Of a stretch of DNA of 64,000 bases, positions 1-14,300 are shown piece after piece. Position 1 is the first letter of the stretch; the number at the start of each line of letters is the position of its first letter. The stretch comes from Liolophura sinensis. Its lineage: Eukaryota > Mollusca > Polyplacophora > Chitonida > Chitonidae. Location: the NCBI RefSeq assembly GCF_032854445.1, contig NC_088302.1:25061788-25125787 (forward strand), read 5' to 3'. Both the position numbers and the translations under genes were made by a program. A model generated the notes under the pieces. The model saw only the letters and a list, made by a program, of their open reading frames with translations, ran no database searches and had not been told where the DNA came from.

Positions 1-939
1 CTCAGGACTGATAAAATGGCCAGCAGAAAAAATGCTCTTCCACTCAAATTATTGTGTCAACATCATGGTTGATTATTCTGACTCCTGTGTAGAGTAAAGG
101 CATTGGTGTGTTGAGACAACCGTCATCAAAACGTGTGTGACATTTGATGTGACCCTCTTGTCCTATGCACAGTGCATTTACAGAAGCTTACCACTCAGGT
201 CAGTTCTGTATTCTAAAGTCAAACTTCCATAAATTCCACAAAAATGAGACAGATGGTACTATTATTGGGAAATTCATGTTAATGGGGTGATATTTCCGAA
301 AAAACTTTTGTACTTCAGTATGGATTTTATATGTGACTTCACGGCTAAGCAAATGTTAAACAGGAACAGAAAATAAAATTTCTAAACATTTTCTCTAATA
401 TGTTCTAATCTGGGATGAAAACTGTCTAGGTATGTACGTTTTCCATCATCTTTTTTTTTTTTTCAATGTTCATCTCAAGAAAGATAAATATGCAAACAAA
501 TGCAAACTTAATGACCGACCTATTCAAAAGAAAACTGCCACTTACAACATGGGGACCAGAAATTCTAACATTGTACGCTGGAGATTCACGATGACGGTGA
601 ACAACAGAGTGTGATGAGCCTTTAATACTAGCACAAAACATTGTCAGCTGTAACAATATAGATCACAATGTTAACCTTGGTAGGAATGATCGTTTGTTGG
701 ATGAGAGCAGCATATATCTACACACGCACCTGTTTATACACATCCCTGTATACACTGTACATACAGTAAATAGTCCTAAAACATGCATATATAATAGTGC
801 AATGCATAATCCCTGCAGTACGTTCATGTAATCCCTTTTAAATCCCTGTCACATGCTACTGCGCCAAATTTTCCCCACCTTTTATACTATTTTCATCAAG
901 TCTACACATGAAATATTCAATACTTTCCACAATAAAGAC
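1..939. other. 3' flank of the NKCC gene, no gene seen
   Basis: AT-rich sequence with only short spurious ORFs and a T-run near 451. It may contain the end of the NKCC 3' UTR. Confidence 0.6.
621..626 (-). terminator. Possible variant polyadenylation signal (ATTAAA)
   Basis: I found no AATAAA on the minus strand between the stop codon and this point. This ATTAAA would imply a 3' UTR of about 1.6 kb containing the 114-bp minisatellite. Weak call. Confidence 0.2.
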
Positions 940-2205
940 TCTGGACGCCACCTTGCACCACCTAGAGTCTAGATGAACATGTATGGCTTATGTTTCAATG
1001 TAAGGCTAGATATAGCCCTCTATGGTACATTCCATCAAGTCTAGACACTACCTTACACCTTACATTCCATCAAGTCTAGACAATGCTTAAAACATGTACA
1101 TGTATGTCTTACATTCCATGAGAAGCCTAGACATAGCCATCTATGGTACATCCCATCAAGTCTAGACACCGCCTTACACCTTACATCCCATCAAGGGTCT
1201 AGACAATGTCTACATGTATGGCTTATGTTCCATAAGAAGTCTAGATATACCCCTCTAAGGTACATCCCATCAAGTCTAGAGACTGCCTTTCACCTTACAT
1301 CCCATCAAGGGTCTAGACAATGTCTACATGTATGGCTTATGTTCCATAAGAAGTCTAGATATACCCCTCTAAGGTACATCCCATCAAGTCTAGACACTGC
1401 CTTTCACCTTACATCCCATCTAGGGTCTAGACAATGTCTACATGTATGGCTTATGTTCCATAAGAAGTCTAGATATACCCCTCTAAGGTACATCCCATCA
1501 AGTCTAGACACTGCCTTTCACCTTACATCCCATCAAGGGTCTAGACAATGTCTACATGTATGGCTTATGTTCCATAAGAAGTCTAGATATACCCCTCTAA
1601 GGTACATCCCGTCAAGTCTAGACACCCCCTTACACCTTACATCCCATCAAGGGTCTAGACAATGTCTACATGCATGGCTTATGTTCCATAAGAAGTCTAG
1701 ATATACCCCTCTAAGGTACATCCCATCAAGTCTAGACACTGCCTTTCACCTTACATTCCATCAAGAGTCTAGACAATGTCTACATGTATGTCTTACATTC
1801 CATAAAACGTCTAAACATAGTCTTCTATGCTACAGAGAATGGGGTATACTGTACATAAAATCAAAACTATAGACATAACCCCATCCCATCAAGCCTAGAC
1901 ATTGACTAGACAAAATACTCTGCACGCCACCAAGGGTGTAGACATTGCTTTACATGCAACTGGGACATTCCACTTCGAGTCTAGACATAGCCTTACACTA
2001 TATATTCCATCAAGACTCTAGATATAGTCCTCTATGGTATATTCCAAAAGGAATTAAGACATGGGTTTATACCTTACATTGTAGGTACCATCAAGTCTAG
2101 GCATTACCCTCTGCATATCCCACCATGAATCTAAACATTCCCCTATATGGTACACTGAAACTCAAGTCTAGACATACATGTATCCCTTGATGGTATAACG
2201 GTACA
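940..2205. repeat. 114-bp minisatellite just downstream of the NKCC stop codon
   Basis: The core (about 1196-1800) repeats with a period of exactly 114 bp: the word gcttatgttccataagaag recurs at 1221, 1335, 1449, 1563 and 1677. Degenerate half-units rich in tctaga extend on both sides. Because 114 is divisible by 3, the plus strand stays open for 215 codons (1225-1872) with a 38-residue repeat. I read that ORF as a by-product of the array, which lies in the probable 3' UTR. Confidence 0.85.
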
Positions 2206-2210
2206 TTCCA

Positions 2211-2346
2211 TCAAGAGTAGTAGGTAAGTACACTGGTCTGGTTGCCTCGGAGCAAAAGGATTGGAGGTAAGTCTTTTGTCAGGGTGTCCACCCAGGCCAT
2301 GTAGAGGGCTGTGGAGCAGGTGCCCTTCCTGGGCATGGGTAGTGTC
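2211..2346 (-). CDS. SLC12A2: NKCC exon 23: last coding exon with stop codon (aa 1098-1142)
   Basis: Encodes [20 protein letters not shown] and [20 protein letters not shown], ending TYYS and TGA at 2213-2211. NKCCs end in a very similar LLVRGNHQSVLTFYS. Acceptor ttacag. Confidence 0.95.
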
Positions 2347-5300
2347 CTGTAATCATCAAGAGAAATCAATGTCACTTATAACAGGGTAAAAAGCTTCTAA
2401 TTTCTCAGATTAGTACGTCTGAACTTCTTGTATTTTATTCCTTTGTTTTTTTGTCGTACTCAAGAATATTTCACTTATACATCAGCGGCCAGCATAATGG
2501 TGGGAGGAATCCAAGGGAAACCCACGACAATCCAAAGGTTGCTGACAGATCTTCCTATGTACTTCCACATAGGAAGCCGGAACGTGATGGAAGAGATGGA
2601 CTTGAACTCACAGAGGAAGCATTGGTGAGAGGCTCGGCAGTAGATTTTCTTGTAGAACAGTTGTATACCACTATGAGCAAGACATAAAGGTAGTTAGTTA
2701 CAAGTTGATTGTTGTTTAATAATATACTTAGGAATTTTTCACCTCTATAGATGCAGCCAAATCAGTGATCAAAGCAGGATTCAAACCTCTCTAGCCAGGG
2801 GCTGACTGGCGGAGGTGAGAACGCATATGTGCCCAAATAATGACCCCAAAACTTACATGACTATCAGTGAGGCATCACTCGAATGTTCTGTCAGCAGCTC
2901 CTTCAGGCGAATATGTCGATTAGTCTGTGGAAAAAAAGAAAAATCATATACACACATAATCACGATCATTTGCTGTAACAAGTAGAATATACAAGACTGT
3001 GGCATGTGTATTTATCATGGCCAGGTATCAATTTATAATTTCAGACATATTTACTGAATTTCTGGTCAATATTTCACCATTACAGCAGCCATTAGTGTCA
3101 CAGGTGGGGGTAAGCCAAGTGTATTCCTTACAAGCTTGTAATTACAAAATGATCACAGGTAACCACTATTCCTATCCAGGTACCAGACATATTGGCCGCC
3201 TGGTTATAGCAACATCATGCTTTTGCCACATACACCAGTAAGGGTTGCAAAGAACAGAACAAGGTTTAGTGCATAACAGGCATTTATGATATAAATTAAT
3301 GATTATGGCAAAATTTGAGGCAACATTTTTTATCTGATTAACCAACCTTGTCTTTTAACAGAATGAGTTCATCTTCTGTGGTTTTCCATGGACAAGCATC
3401 TTTAGTTTCTCCTTGACTTGCATCTACCACCCAGCCCTGAAGTAAACTGTTGAACTCCTTCTTACTGCAACACAAATTCCATGTATTAGTTGCCGATTTT
3501 ATCTTTTTTATTTGCTTTGCACAACTGCAGTCAGTTTTATGGTTGGAGAAAACTACAGCAAAAATTTATTTATGATTTATTGTAAAAGTCAACCAATTTT
3601 CTTCATTATTCTGTCCCTCCATTTCATTCAAACTACAGTACCGTATAAACCACAGTACTGTATAAACCATGGTACCGTATAAACCACAGTACTGTATAAA
3701 CCAGGGTACCGTATAAACCACAATACCGTATAAACCACAGTACTGTATAAACCAGGGTACCCTATAAACCATGGTACCGTATAAACCACGGTACAATACT
3801 AATAATGAACAAGCAGTGTGTATGACAATGTTTTTTAATCTACGATGAGGAAAATAGCACTGAATATCCTATCCACAGCATGCTTTGTCTGATATGAGTT
3901 TTTTATATCTAAAAAGAAAAAAAAAAATATAACCATGGCCTCCTAAAATCTTCCAATGAAAAGCTTCAATTCTTTACTTTTAACACAGCCCATTTGGTGA
4001 ACTGGTCCTCTCAGTGAGTTTCTTGAATGCGATGTATCTTTTCCATTATGATGGACATTAATATGAGACTTAAGTCCAGCTAATCAAGGAACAAGATTCA
4101 AGATTTCTGTATTCAGATTCAAGACATGTATGAAGTTAGACTGGACTAAAGTCACATTTGTACACGTATATATAGAGCTGTATTAAGCCCTTAACTAGCA
4201 TACATGAAATCGCCTCGAGTAGAGTAGAGTTTTATATGCATTACTTTATTTATTTATTTGATTGGTGTTTTACGCTGTACTCAAGAATATTTCACTTATA
4301 CGACGGCGGCCAGCATTATGGTGGGAGGAAACCGGGCAGAGCCCGGGGGAAACCCATGAACACCCGCAGGTTGCTGCAAGACCTTCCAACGTACGGCCGG
4401 AGAGTATATGCATTAGAGTGATACTGATATTTATATTTGAAGCAATGATATGCACAGTGTTTGAACGAGCTGCAGTGTTATAACCTGAATGATGAATGAT
4501 CATATTTGATGATACATACCTGTCTTCTCTTGGAGGTTTGCCCACATCTGGGATGACTACCATATCTGTTACATCTATCCTGAACTTGTTCAGCAGAGAC
4601 ACCATCCTGCAACACAAACCTTAAATGTTTAAATGTGTTAAGAACATTCATTCCTTTGGTTGACATTCACTGCCATAATAACAAATTTTCCACTTTAATA
4701 AGAGGATGTAACGGATACTTTGGGCAAAACATCCTTATTTGTGAATCAATTCAAATTTTCCGTATTTACCAAGCACAGTCCAAATTATTTATTTATTTGA
4801 TTGGTATTTTACACCGTACCTAAGAATATTTCCTTTACATGACAGCAACCAGCATTATGGTGGGAGAAAAGCGGGCAGAGCCCGGAGGAAACTCAGGACT
4901 ATCCGCAGACTACTGGCAGACCTTTGCGGGAGAGGAAGCCAGCATGAGCTGGACTTGAACTCACAACGACCGCATTGGTGGGAGGTTCCTGGGCCATTGC
5001 GCGCATGGCCTTTCAGTAAATTGTACCTTTACTATTTGAAGCGTTAAAATGGTTCTAACGTTACAAAGATTATAGAAAGTTATAATGCACTTCATAAATT
5101 GTAGGAACTTTATTAGGGATCATAAAAGGTATGACTGTGTAAACATGAGGCTGATAAATTGTGAAAGGTGATTATTTGGTTTATTTTAAAGAAGTAGCCA
5201 ACATTCAATTGTATTTGTGCTGATCAATTTTTTGCCACAAATCTCTGGTACAGCATCTTTAATTAGAATGTCTGTCATGTTTATGGGATTATAGTGACAA

Positions 5301-8300
5301 AAGTGACAATTCTCTGCTTAATGTGCCTCAAAGTGACATGACATAGAGCAACTGGATAATTTGTAGAATTAGACGGTGGTTTTATGCATAACTATAGCTA
5401 AACGAATTTTGATATTTTAGTTTAAAGTACAATGTCAGGTACATGGATTAGTGCCATGGGCCTGAGTGCTCACATCCAGCTTGTCTGTGTTTTGGCTACA
5501 GATTTGAGTCTGGATTTTGTCAATTACATGGATTAGTGCCGTGGATTTCAGCGCTCAAATCCAGCCCATCTGTGTTTGGCTACAGATTTAAGTCTGGATT
5601 TTGTCAGGTACATGGATTAGTGCCATGGGTTACAGTGCTCAAATCCAGCTCCTCTGTGTTTGACTACAGATTTAAGTCTGGATTTTGTCAGGTACATGGA
5701 TTAGTGCCATGGGCTTGAATGCTCCAATCCAGCTCGTCTGTGTTTGGCTACAGATTTAAGTCTGGATTTTGTCAAGTTTTTCTTCAAGTTTGGTCAGCTG
5801 TTTTCCACCCAGAAACCTGACCACCATAATATTATATATGACTACATGTACATGTAGCAGGCACTGACTGCCTCAATGATTACATTTCTGTCTTATCACA
5901 GACTGCCTCAATGACTACATTTCTGTCTGATCACATAGACTGCCTCAATGACTACATTTATCTCTTATCGCATAGACTGCCTCACTGACTACATTTCTGT
6001 CTTGCCGCATCAACTGCCTCAATGACTACATTTCTGTCTTTTCACACAAACAGCCTCATTGAATGCATTTCTGTCTTGCCACACCAACAGCCTCAATGAC
6101 TACATTTCTGTCTTATCGCATAGACTGCATCTATGACTACAATTCTCTCTTATCACACAGACTGCCTCAATGACTACATTTCTCTCTTACCGCACACACT
6201 ACCTCAATAACTACACTTCTGTGTTAGCGCATGCACTACCTCAATAACTACACTTTTGTCTGGTCTATTAATAGGTAAGAACTGCTCAAAACTTCCTGGC
6301 TATGGATCCAGATCATGACAGCCATCAAAGGCCAGGCCAACCTGTGCACAAATTTTCATCTAAATCTGTGCATAACCTTTTCTGTGAAGTTGCTGGCCAG
6401 CAATAATACACAACATACTTTGGTGGAGGTAATAAACTTGTTAAAGGTGAAAAAAAACATAAAAATTGCATAAAGTTCAGATGAAAGAGTGAGAAAAGTT
6501 AGCTGTAAATGTCGTATTCCAGATTTTTTTCAATTTTTCTTTTAAAGAGAAAAAGACACTTGAAAATAATTTTTCTATGGTGGGTATTTGGGACCACCTC
6601 TTGGTATATATTGTCTTTCAGTAATGAAGATGTAAACACATGTTTAACAAATATATCTGCAGAAGAATTTGGTCTTTTCAAGTCAAAAATATTCAACCTT
6701 GGTTCTGATCTCATTTATGTTTTTAATATAATCATAAATATTCTCGTTATTCAGATTAAATGCATGTCTTTGGATATAAACGCAAAATTTACATCAAATA
6801 AAATTACCAGACATGCATTACATCCATATTTCAGCCATTATTATGCAAAGATGATGTATACCAAGAGGTGGTCCCAAATACCCACCATACAAAAATACTT
6901 GAAATACCCTTTTGCCCTCAAAGAAAAAAATCATGAATGTAATAAAGACGATATCTGGAAGTTTTCATGTTATTTCATCTGATTTTGTCATAATTTTTCT
7001 GTTTTCTCCTTTAATATGTGCAGTTTGGATGAATACCCAGAACAGCGAATGACATCCTCCCTATACTGTGAATGATATGGCACAGTTTGCTGCCTTTTGT
7101 CCTCTGAGCCCACCATCCCAAAGGTGGCCAGGTACACATGGAACTGACAGATACATATAGAGGTAAATAACTCACTGCCTCTGTTCCCGATCCAGCTCTC
7201 CCTTCTTCGAGCCGGCAGTGAACACTCGTAGCTTACAGCTGGCCCAGTGAGATTTGGTGGAGAGGATGTACGGTATCAGAAGGGTTAACCCTGTAAAATT
7301 AACTGAGTTTATGACACAGGAATTTGATGCATTGGTGCTTCATATCATAAAAAAAGTGATAACCCTGTAAAATTAACTGACCTTATGAATAAGGCATAAA
7401 GGTGATAACCCTGTAAAATTAACTGACCTTATGAATAAGGCATAAAGGTGATAACCCTGTAAAATTAACTGACCTTATGAATAAGGCATAAAGGTGATAA
7501 CCCTGTAAAATTAACTGACCTTATGACAAAGGCATTTGATGTGTTGGTGTTTTATATCATAAAACAGGTGATAACCCTGTAAAATTAACTGACCTTATGA
7601 CAAAGGTATTTGATGTGTTGGCGTTTCATATCACAAAAAAGGTGATAACCCTGGAAAATTAACTGACCTTACAACACAGGCATTTGATGTGTTGGTGTTT
7701 TATATCATAAAACAGGTGATAACCCTGTAAAATTAACTGACTGTATGACAATGGCATTTGAAGCATTGGCGTTTCATATCATAAAAAAAAGGTGGGTAAC
7801 TCTGTAAAATTAACTGACCTTATGAATAAAGCATTTGACGCATTGGTGTCTCATATCATAATAATGGTGTAATGACAGTTGGGTGTACTTTCAATATTCT
7901 ATGACCAGCAATATTGTCATCTGGCCCCTACATCTAATTCATATGTGGATTACATGTATACATTAAATGCATGTAACAGTCTATATGTTTTTATCTTATT
8001 TCAAATTATAAAAACGCATATGCAGTCTGTTTCCTCTCAGTGGTTCTTTACATGATTCATTTAAAGTAGCTCTAAAATTGAAGATTATGGCTATGTGAGG
8101 GAAAAGAAATATGCCCTAATTTTACACATACATGTATCTTTTGTTAAAGGTCAAAAGATTTTCCAAGAAGACGTCAGGCTACTTAATTTTTACACTCACC
8201 ACTTGGGCCTTAAAGCCATTTTTATCCGAAAGAACAAAAATGAGGAGTTTTTTGTTCTTTTTTTGTGTGTTCCAAAATTACATATAAAGAATTAAAAAAT

Positions 8301-11300
8301 AATGAATTCATGATTTCTTTTAAATCAGAATGGACTGGGGCCACAGCATATACATGTAGTACCTCCATCATCAAACAGCCACCAGACGTCTATCGTGCCC
8401 TTCTTCTGTTTCCTGTGGAAGCGGTTCATAGCCTTCAGCAGGTCCTTGTTGATGGGTTCAGGTTTGCGTGCGCTGCTCACAGACAGGTGCACGCTGTTAG
8501 TACCCGTGGAAGGCTCATAGGTCACATCCACATCCCCTTTGACTGCTTTCCTCTCCATGCTAGGGGTGATGTTGGGGGTCAAAGAGGGCTCATCATATAC
8601 TAACTCTGTCAACGGAGGTTAAAAGTAAAATAAATGCTTTTCATAAATTTGAGCCCAGTTGTTCAAAAGTGCATTAGCTAAAACCGGTATTATTAAATTC
8701 ATATTATATATTTTTACAATTTCAACAAAACCTAGCACACCAATGCAACAGAGTTGTACAGAGTTCAAATGGAACGGCAGCAGATTTAGTTCATATTTAA
8801 TATACTGTTACACCATTGTTTTGGAGCCAAGTACAAAACTTACATTGCAAGAGTTGGCTTAAAGTTAAATCTGTTATTATGTCATAAAGATAGTTTTGAA
8901 CAACTGGGCCAGAATCCTGCAGAACTCCTGCAACAATTGCAGTTTTTGGACACACTTCCATACTCCTTACTTTCCCAAATGTAATCAATGGAGCAAAGTT
9001 TTTCGAGAGAAGAGAGATATACAAAACATGCACATAGTTCTCACACATTCATAATAAATCTTATAAAGTGAAAACTATTGTCACAGTCACAGGCTAACAG
9101 CAGAACCATTCTGTGTGTACAGGTATTTACCCTCTTCCACAATTTCAGGGACCGAGTCTTCCAGGCTGATGTTACAGTCAAAACCTTCTTGCAGCCGAAG
9201 AATTCCAACCCCCAGGTGCAAGTCAAATGCATCGCTGCAGTGGCAAGAAGAAACAACAATTGTTAACAAAACAATTACCTAGTGATATGATATTCATACC
9301 TAGTCTGATGTGAAATGAGCAGAACTAATTTCAATTATGTCAGTTTTATACATGTAAATGACAATCCTGTTCAGAGAATCCCACCAGCTCACCTCCTACA
9401 GCAGTCAACTGGACAATGGAATCAGAATAAAGGTAAAACTTATAGTGTTGTTATGGAGAAGACATCATTGTTTGGAGTTCATGTGCAAAATTGAGGCAGT
9501 GGTCTGGAGTGGTCCTTGATATGCAAATTGCTTCCCATGATTGGCTATCCGTGTGCTCTGCAGCCCTCTGATTGGCTGAGCAAATACTTAGCTGACAAAA
9601 GTCACTGCGTGGATGGTTTAAAAATTCCGTCACAGTATACGAAGGCACATGCATCGGCCATTGTCAAAGGCTCCGATTACAAATACAGATGTGGAAATCT
9701 TTCTACAGATACTGTGTATACCAGATAAATTGGTATACACCAAGGTAAATTCTTACACTCTACAAATCTGGTAAAGTAGATAGACAGGACAAAAGCTTAT
9801 TGAGACAAATGATTGCAGAAGAAACTGTAGCCCTGCAAGAAAGTCTTGTAGAAATCTTTGTTTACCGGAGAACAGAATGAAGTCAATCTGAATGTGTGTC
9901 CACAAAATAGAAAAATGGTAAAATTGCCAAAGGAACCCAATACCCTACTTGCTCCCCTACATGTATTTATTTATTTATTTACTTGATTGGTGTTTTATGC
10001 CGTACTCCAGAATATTTCACGTATACGACGGCGGCCAAAATTATGGTGGGAGGAAACCGGGCACAACCCGGGGGAAACCCACAACCATCCGCAGGTTGCT
10101 GGCAGACCTTCTTAATGTATTATTATAATTTATTGGCAGCAAACACATCGACTACAAAAGACTGAATCCTTACTTTTTTATATTGTGATCTCTTTAAATT
10201 GTTTGTGTACTGTTATTCTTCAATCTTTTTGAATATGTGTTTTGAGGTATTTAATCAAGCAAATCCTGAAGGCATTATTCTGTTAGACTTATAAATTATA
10301 CATTTTTGTGAAACCCTGAAATTGGCCAATTCAACCTACATTGTTTTCTCTCTAAAAAACAAATTATAGATGCCCATAAATTGCACCAAAAATTGCTATT
10401 TCATGTGCGAAAAGGTTGAGGAATTTGGGCATTTAAATATTATAAATTTAGGTTTTTCTCCCGTTTACTACATGTGTGTAAATGCAGATATAAAATATGT
10501 ACAAAAAACTACTTCAATTATTTGACATGCAATATTTCCTTCAGAGTCTTAACACTGTTACAACGTCGAATAAGTTAGAATAGGCCTTTGTTCTAACAGC
10601 CTGCCCCCTTCAGCCAGACTGGGTAACTTACTGTATGACATGGAAATAGTCAGCTACTCTCTGTGGGCTGTCTGTCCTCCAGTTGTTCTTGAAACCAATC
10701 AGTAAAGTATTCGGCCTCATCTTTCCAATTCCCACACACTAAGACAGAGAACAGACATCAAAACAGTAAACATCTGCACACACATTCTCTGTATGACATT
10801 CTGTAATGTATTTATTTATGAATTTGATTGGTGTTTTACGTCCCACTCACGAATATTTCATGGTGGAAGGAAAATGGGCTGAGGCCAGGGAAAACCCATG
10901 ACCATCTGCAGGTTGCTGCCAGACCTGTCCACGTTTTGTAATGTATTGTCACAAAAATGGACTTAACTTTAAGTTAATTTACCAGGAAAGGTGCAAAAGC
11001 TATTGGACATCGAGTACAAAATACACTAAAAGCCAATGCATGCTAGCAATACAACATTTCTAATACTCACTGGTTAAAATATTGAGCTATTAATTCTGGA
11101 GTCCATGAACTATTGGTTAAACCCACTGATTAACATGGCATTTCAAAACCATTTGGTTGCTACCTGTTTCAAATTTAGTTTCAAGTTGTTCCTTTTCAGG
11201 GCCTAAAAAATAAAGCTTATCCTCCCATCCAAGTATGTGCATTTACAAACCATACCTTAGACTAGGGAGCTAGACAAAAAAGCTTAACCTTCAATAAATG

Positions 11301-14300
11301 AATGAGAGCCCATTATACAAGTACAGGAGCTAAAAGAAAAAGCTTAACCTTCAATCCATGCATGAGAGCCCATTGGACAGGAGATTAAAAAAAACAAAAA
11401 ACCTTAACCGGACACCAACACCCACCCCCAACTATTGGTTAAACCCACTGATAAACATGGCAATTCAAAATCATTTGGTTGCTACTTGTTTCAAATTTAG
11501 TTTCCAGTTGTTCCTTTTCAGGGCCCAACAAATGTCTTTTGTATTTACCGGGTAGTCCTACATAACTACAAAGGAAAGATTCTCTGTACATGCTGGCCTA
11601 TGTATACATCAATGCACATTTAAGCCTATGTCTTTTCTTCACCCCCTTTCACTCGATCAACTTCAAACTTTCCAGGTGTATTACTGGTGACCCAATAGTG
11701 AAGTGTTGAGAATTTGAAAAAAAAAATGTGTTTCTGTGGTACAGTGTACTTGGAAAGTCATAAATAACGAACACCCTCTCTTTCAAAGTCATAAGTAATG
11801 TACACCCTCTCTTTCAAAGTCATAAGTAACGTACACCCTCTCTTTCAAAGTCATAAGTAACGTACACCCTCTCTTTCAAAGTCATAAGTAATGTACATCC
11901 TCTCCTTCAAAGTCATAAGTAGTCAAAAGTAACGTACACCCTCTCTTTCAAAGTCATAAATAACGTACACCCTCTCTTTCAAAGTCATAAGTAATGTACA
12001 CCCTCTCTTTCAAAGTCATAAGTAGTCATAAGTAACGTACACCCTCTCTTTCAAAGTCATAAGTAACGTACATCCTCTCTTTCAAAGTAATAAGTAACGT
12101 ACACCCTCTCTTTCAAAGTCATAAGTAGTCATAAGTAACGTACACCCTCTCTTTCAAAGTCATAAGTAACGTACACCCTCTCTTTCAAAGTAATAAGTAA
12201 CGTACACCCTCTCTTTCAAAGTCATAAGTAACGTACACCCTCTCTTTCAAAGTCGGGAGTACCATACTCCCTCTGATAAAAAATTATCCGCAGCACTGTA
12301 TATCTGACTAGAAATATACAAATATTCTTATACAACAAAGGCCAGCATTATTGTGGGAGGAAACCCAAGATATTCCGCAGATTGCTGGCATACCTTCCCG
12401 AGCAAAATCACAGGGAAAACCATGATGAGCTGGACTTGAGATCACAGAGAGAACATTGGCGATGAGGCCTTGACAACCTCCCATTATAAAAACTGTGCCA
12501 ATCTGAGCTCAACGGAGACAGAAGGTACATGGCCATGGCTCTGGGACAAATTTACACAATTTCCTAATGATTAGAAGACTTTGACTAAACTAGAGCTGTT
12601 TATTTGAATTAGAAGGCCTTCACACAGTCGTCATAGGTTGACAGAAAAGTTTCTTACATCTTACACAGCTTGCTTGTAGGAGAAACAGACACATGAATGC
12701 AAAGTTTCAGCTCAATACATAGCTAATGAACTCCTGAATTTTGTAATTTACAGTACTAAATGCCTCAATATCCCATTGAGTTGCTGTGCTTAACATGTAT
12801 GTAAAACCTCAGACCAATACATGCAGTACTTTTTGAGGTACGTACATGCAGTACTTTTTGAGGTACGTACATGCAGTACTTTTTGAGGTACGTGCTTTTG
12901 ACATTAACATGTATGTAAACCCTCAGACCAATACATGCAGTACTTTTTGTGGTACGTCCTTTTGACATTAACATGTATGTAAACTCTCAGACCAATACAT
13001 GCAGTACTTTTTGAGGTACGTCCTTTTGACATTAACATGTATGTAAACCCTCAGACCAATACATGCAGTACTTTTTGTGGTACGTCCTTTTGACATTAAC
13101 ATGTATGTAAGACCTCAGACCAATACATGCAGTACTTTTTGTGGTACGTCCTTTTGACATTAACATGTATGTAAACTCTCAGACCAATACATGCAGTACT
13201 TTTTGAGGTACGTCCTTTTGACATTAACATGTATGTAAACTCTTAGACCAATACATGCAGTACTTTTTGAGGTACATGCTTTTGACATTAACATGTATGT
13301 AAACTCTCAGACCAATACATGCAGTACTTTTTGTGGTACGTCCTTTTGACATTAACATGTATGTAAACTCTCAGACCAATACATGCAGTACTTTTTGAGG
13401 TACGTGCTTTTGACATTAACATGTATGTAAACCCTCAGACCAATACATGCAGTACTTTTTGTGGTACGTCCTTTTGACATTAACATGTATGTAAACTCTC
13501 AGACCAATACATGCAGTACTTTTTGAGGTACGTCCTTTTGACATTAACATGTATGTAAACCCTCAGACCAATACATGCAGTACTTTTTGTGGTACGTCCT
13601 TTTGACATTAACATGTATGTAAACCCTCAGACCAATATATGCAGTACTTTTTGTGGTACGTCCTTTTGACATTAACATGTATGTAAACCCTCAGACCAAT
13701 ACATGCAGTACTTTTTGAGATACCTCCTCCTGACATTTAACTTAACACTGGTTTTAACACAAAATACGATAAGTCATGAATGTTATAATTTAACGTAATT
13801 AATATGCACACTGCATCAACAATGGAATATCTACCTCGTGTTATCGTGTATGCAAAACATGATCTCAATACAAGCAGTCCCGTTCAAGAAACCACCTTGT
13901 TTAATTCAACATTTCTTTCACTGTTTATACTGGATACCAACGCTCCAGATATGACACAAGCCGTGTAATTTGTACAAGCGAACTGAAAATAAATATTGAA
14001 GTCTGGCTGGTAAATGTTATAAAATCATACTTGCATCGTTGCCAGGCCGTGAGGAGGATTTAAGGTTAGGATCCGGCTGTAATCATGAATCTATACTGTA
14101 CATACCTGCATGAGATTCTGTGAGCCTTGTCTCAAGGATGCTGCACAGGAGGCTGTGTAGAAAGCCTTGATCTTCCTCTTGTGAAGCCAGATGTTAGCTG
14201 AGGAGGAACTGGCCCGCAGAGAATTCTGGTGCTCAGCCTGGGAGCCCTGTACACAAGACAAGATCACAGTCAGATCCTTACACAAGACAAGTACGCAAAT

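Noticed and set aside
1225-1872. 215-codon plus-strand ORF
   Set aside because: It is produced by a 114-bp repeat whose period is divisible by 3. It has no start context, no homology and lies antisense in the NKCC 3' flank.
6509-6982. 157-codon plus-strand ORF
   Set aside because: It spans the foldback element in AT-rich DNA, has low-complexity composition and resembles no known protein.
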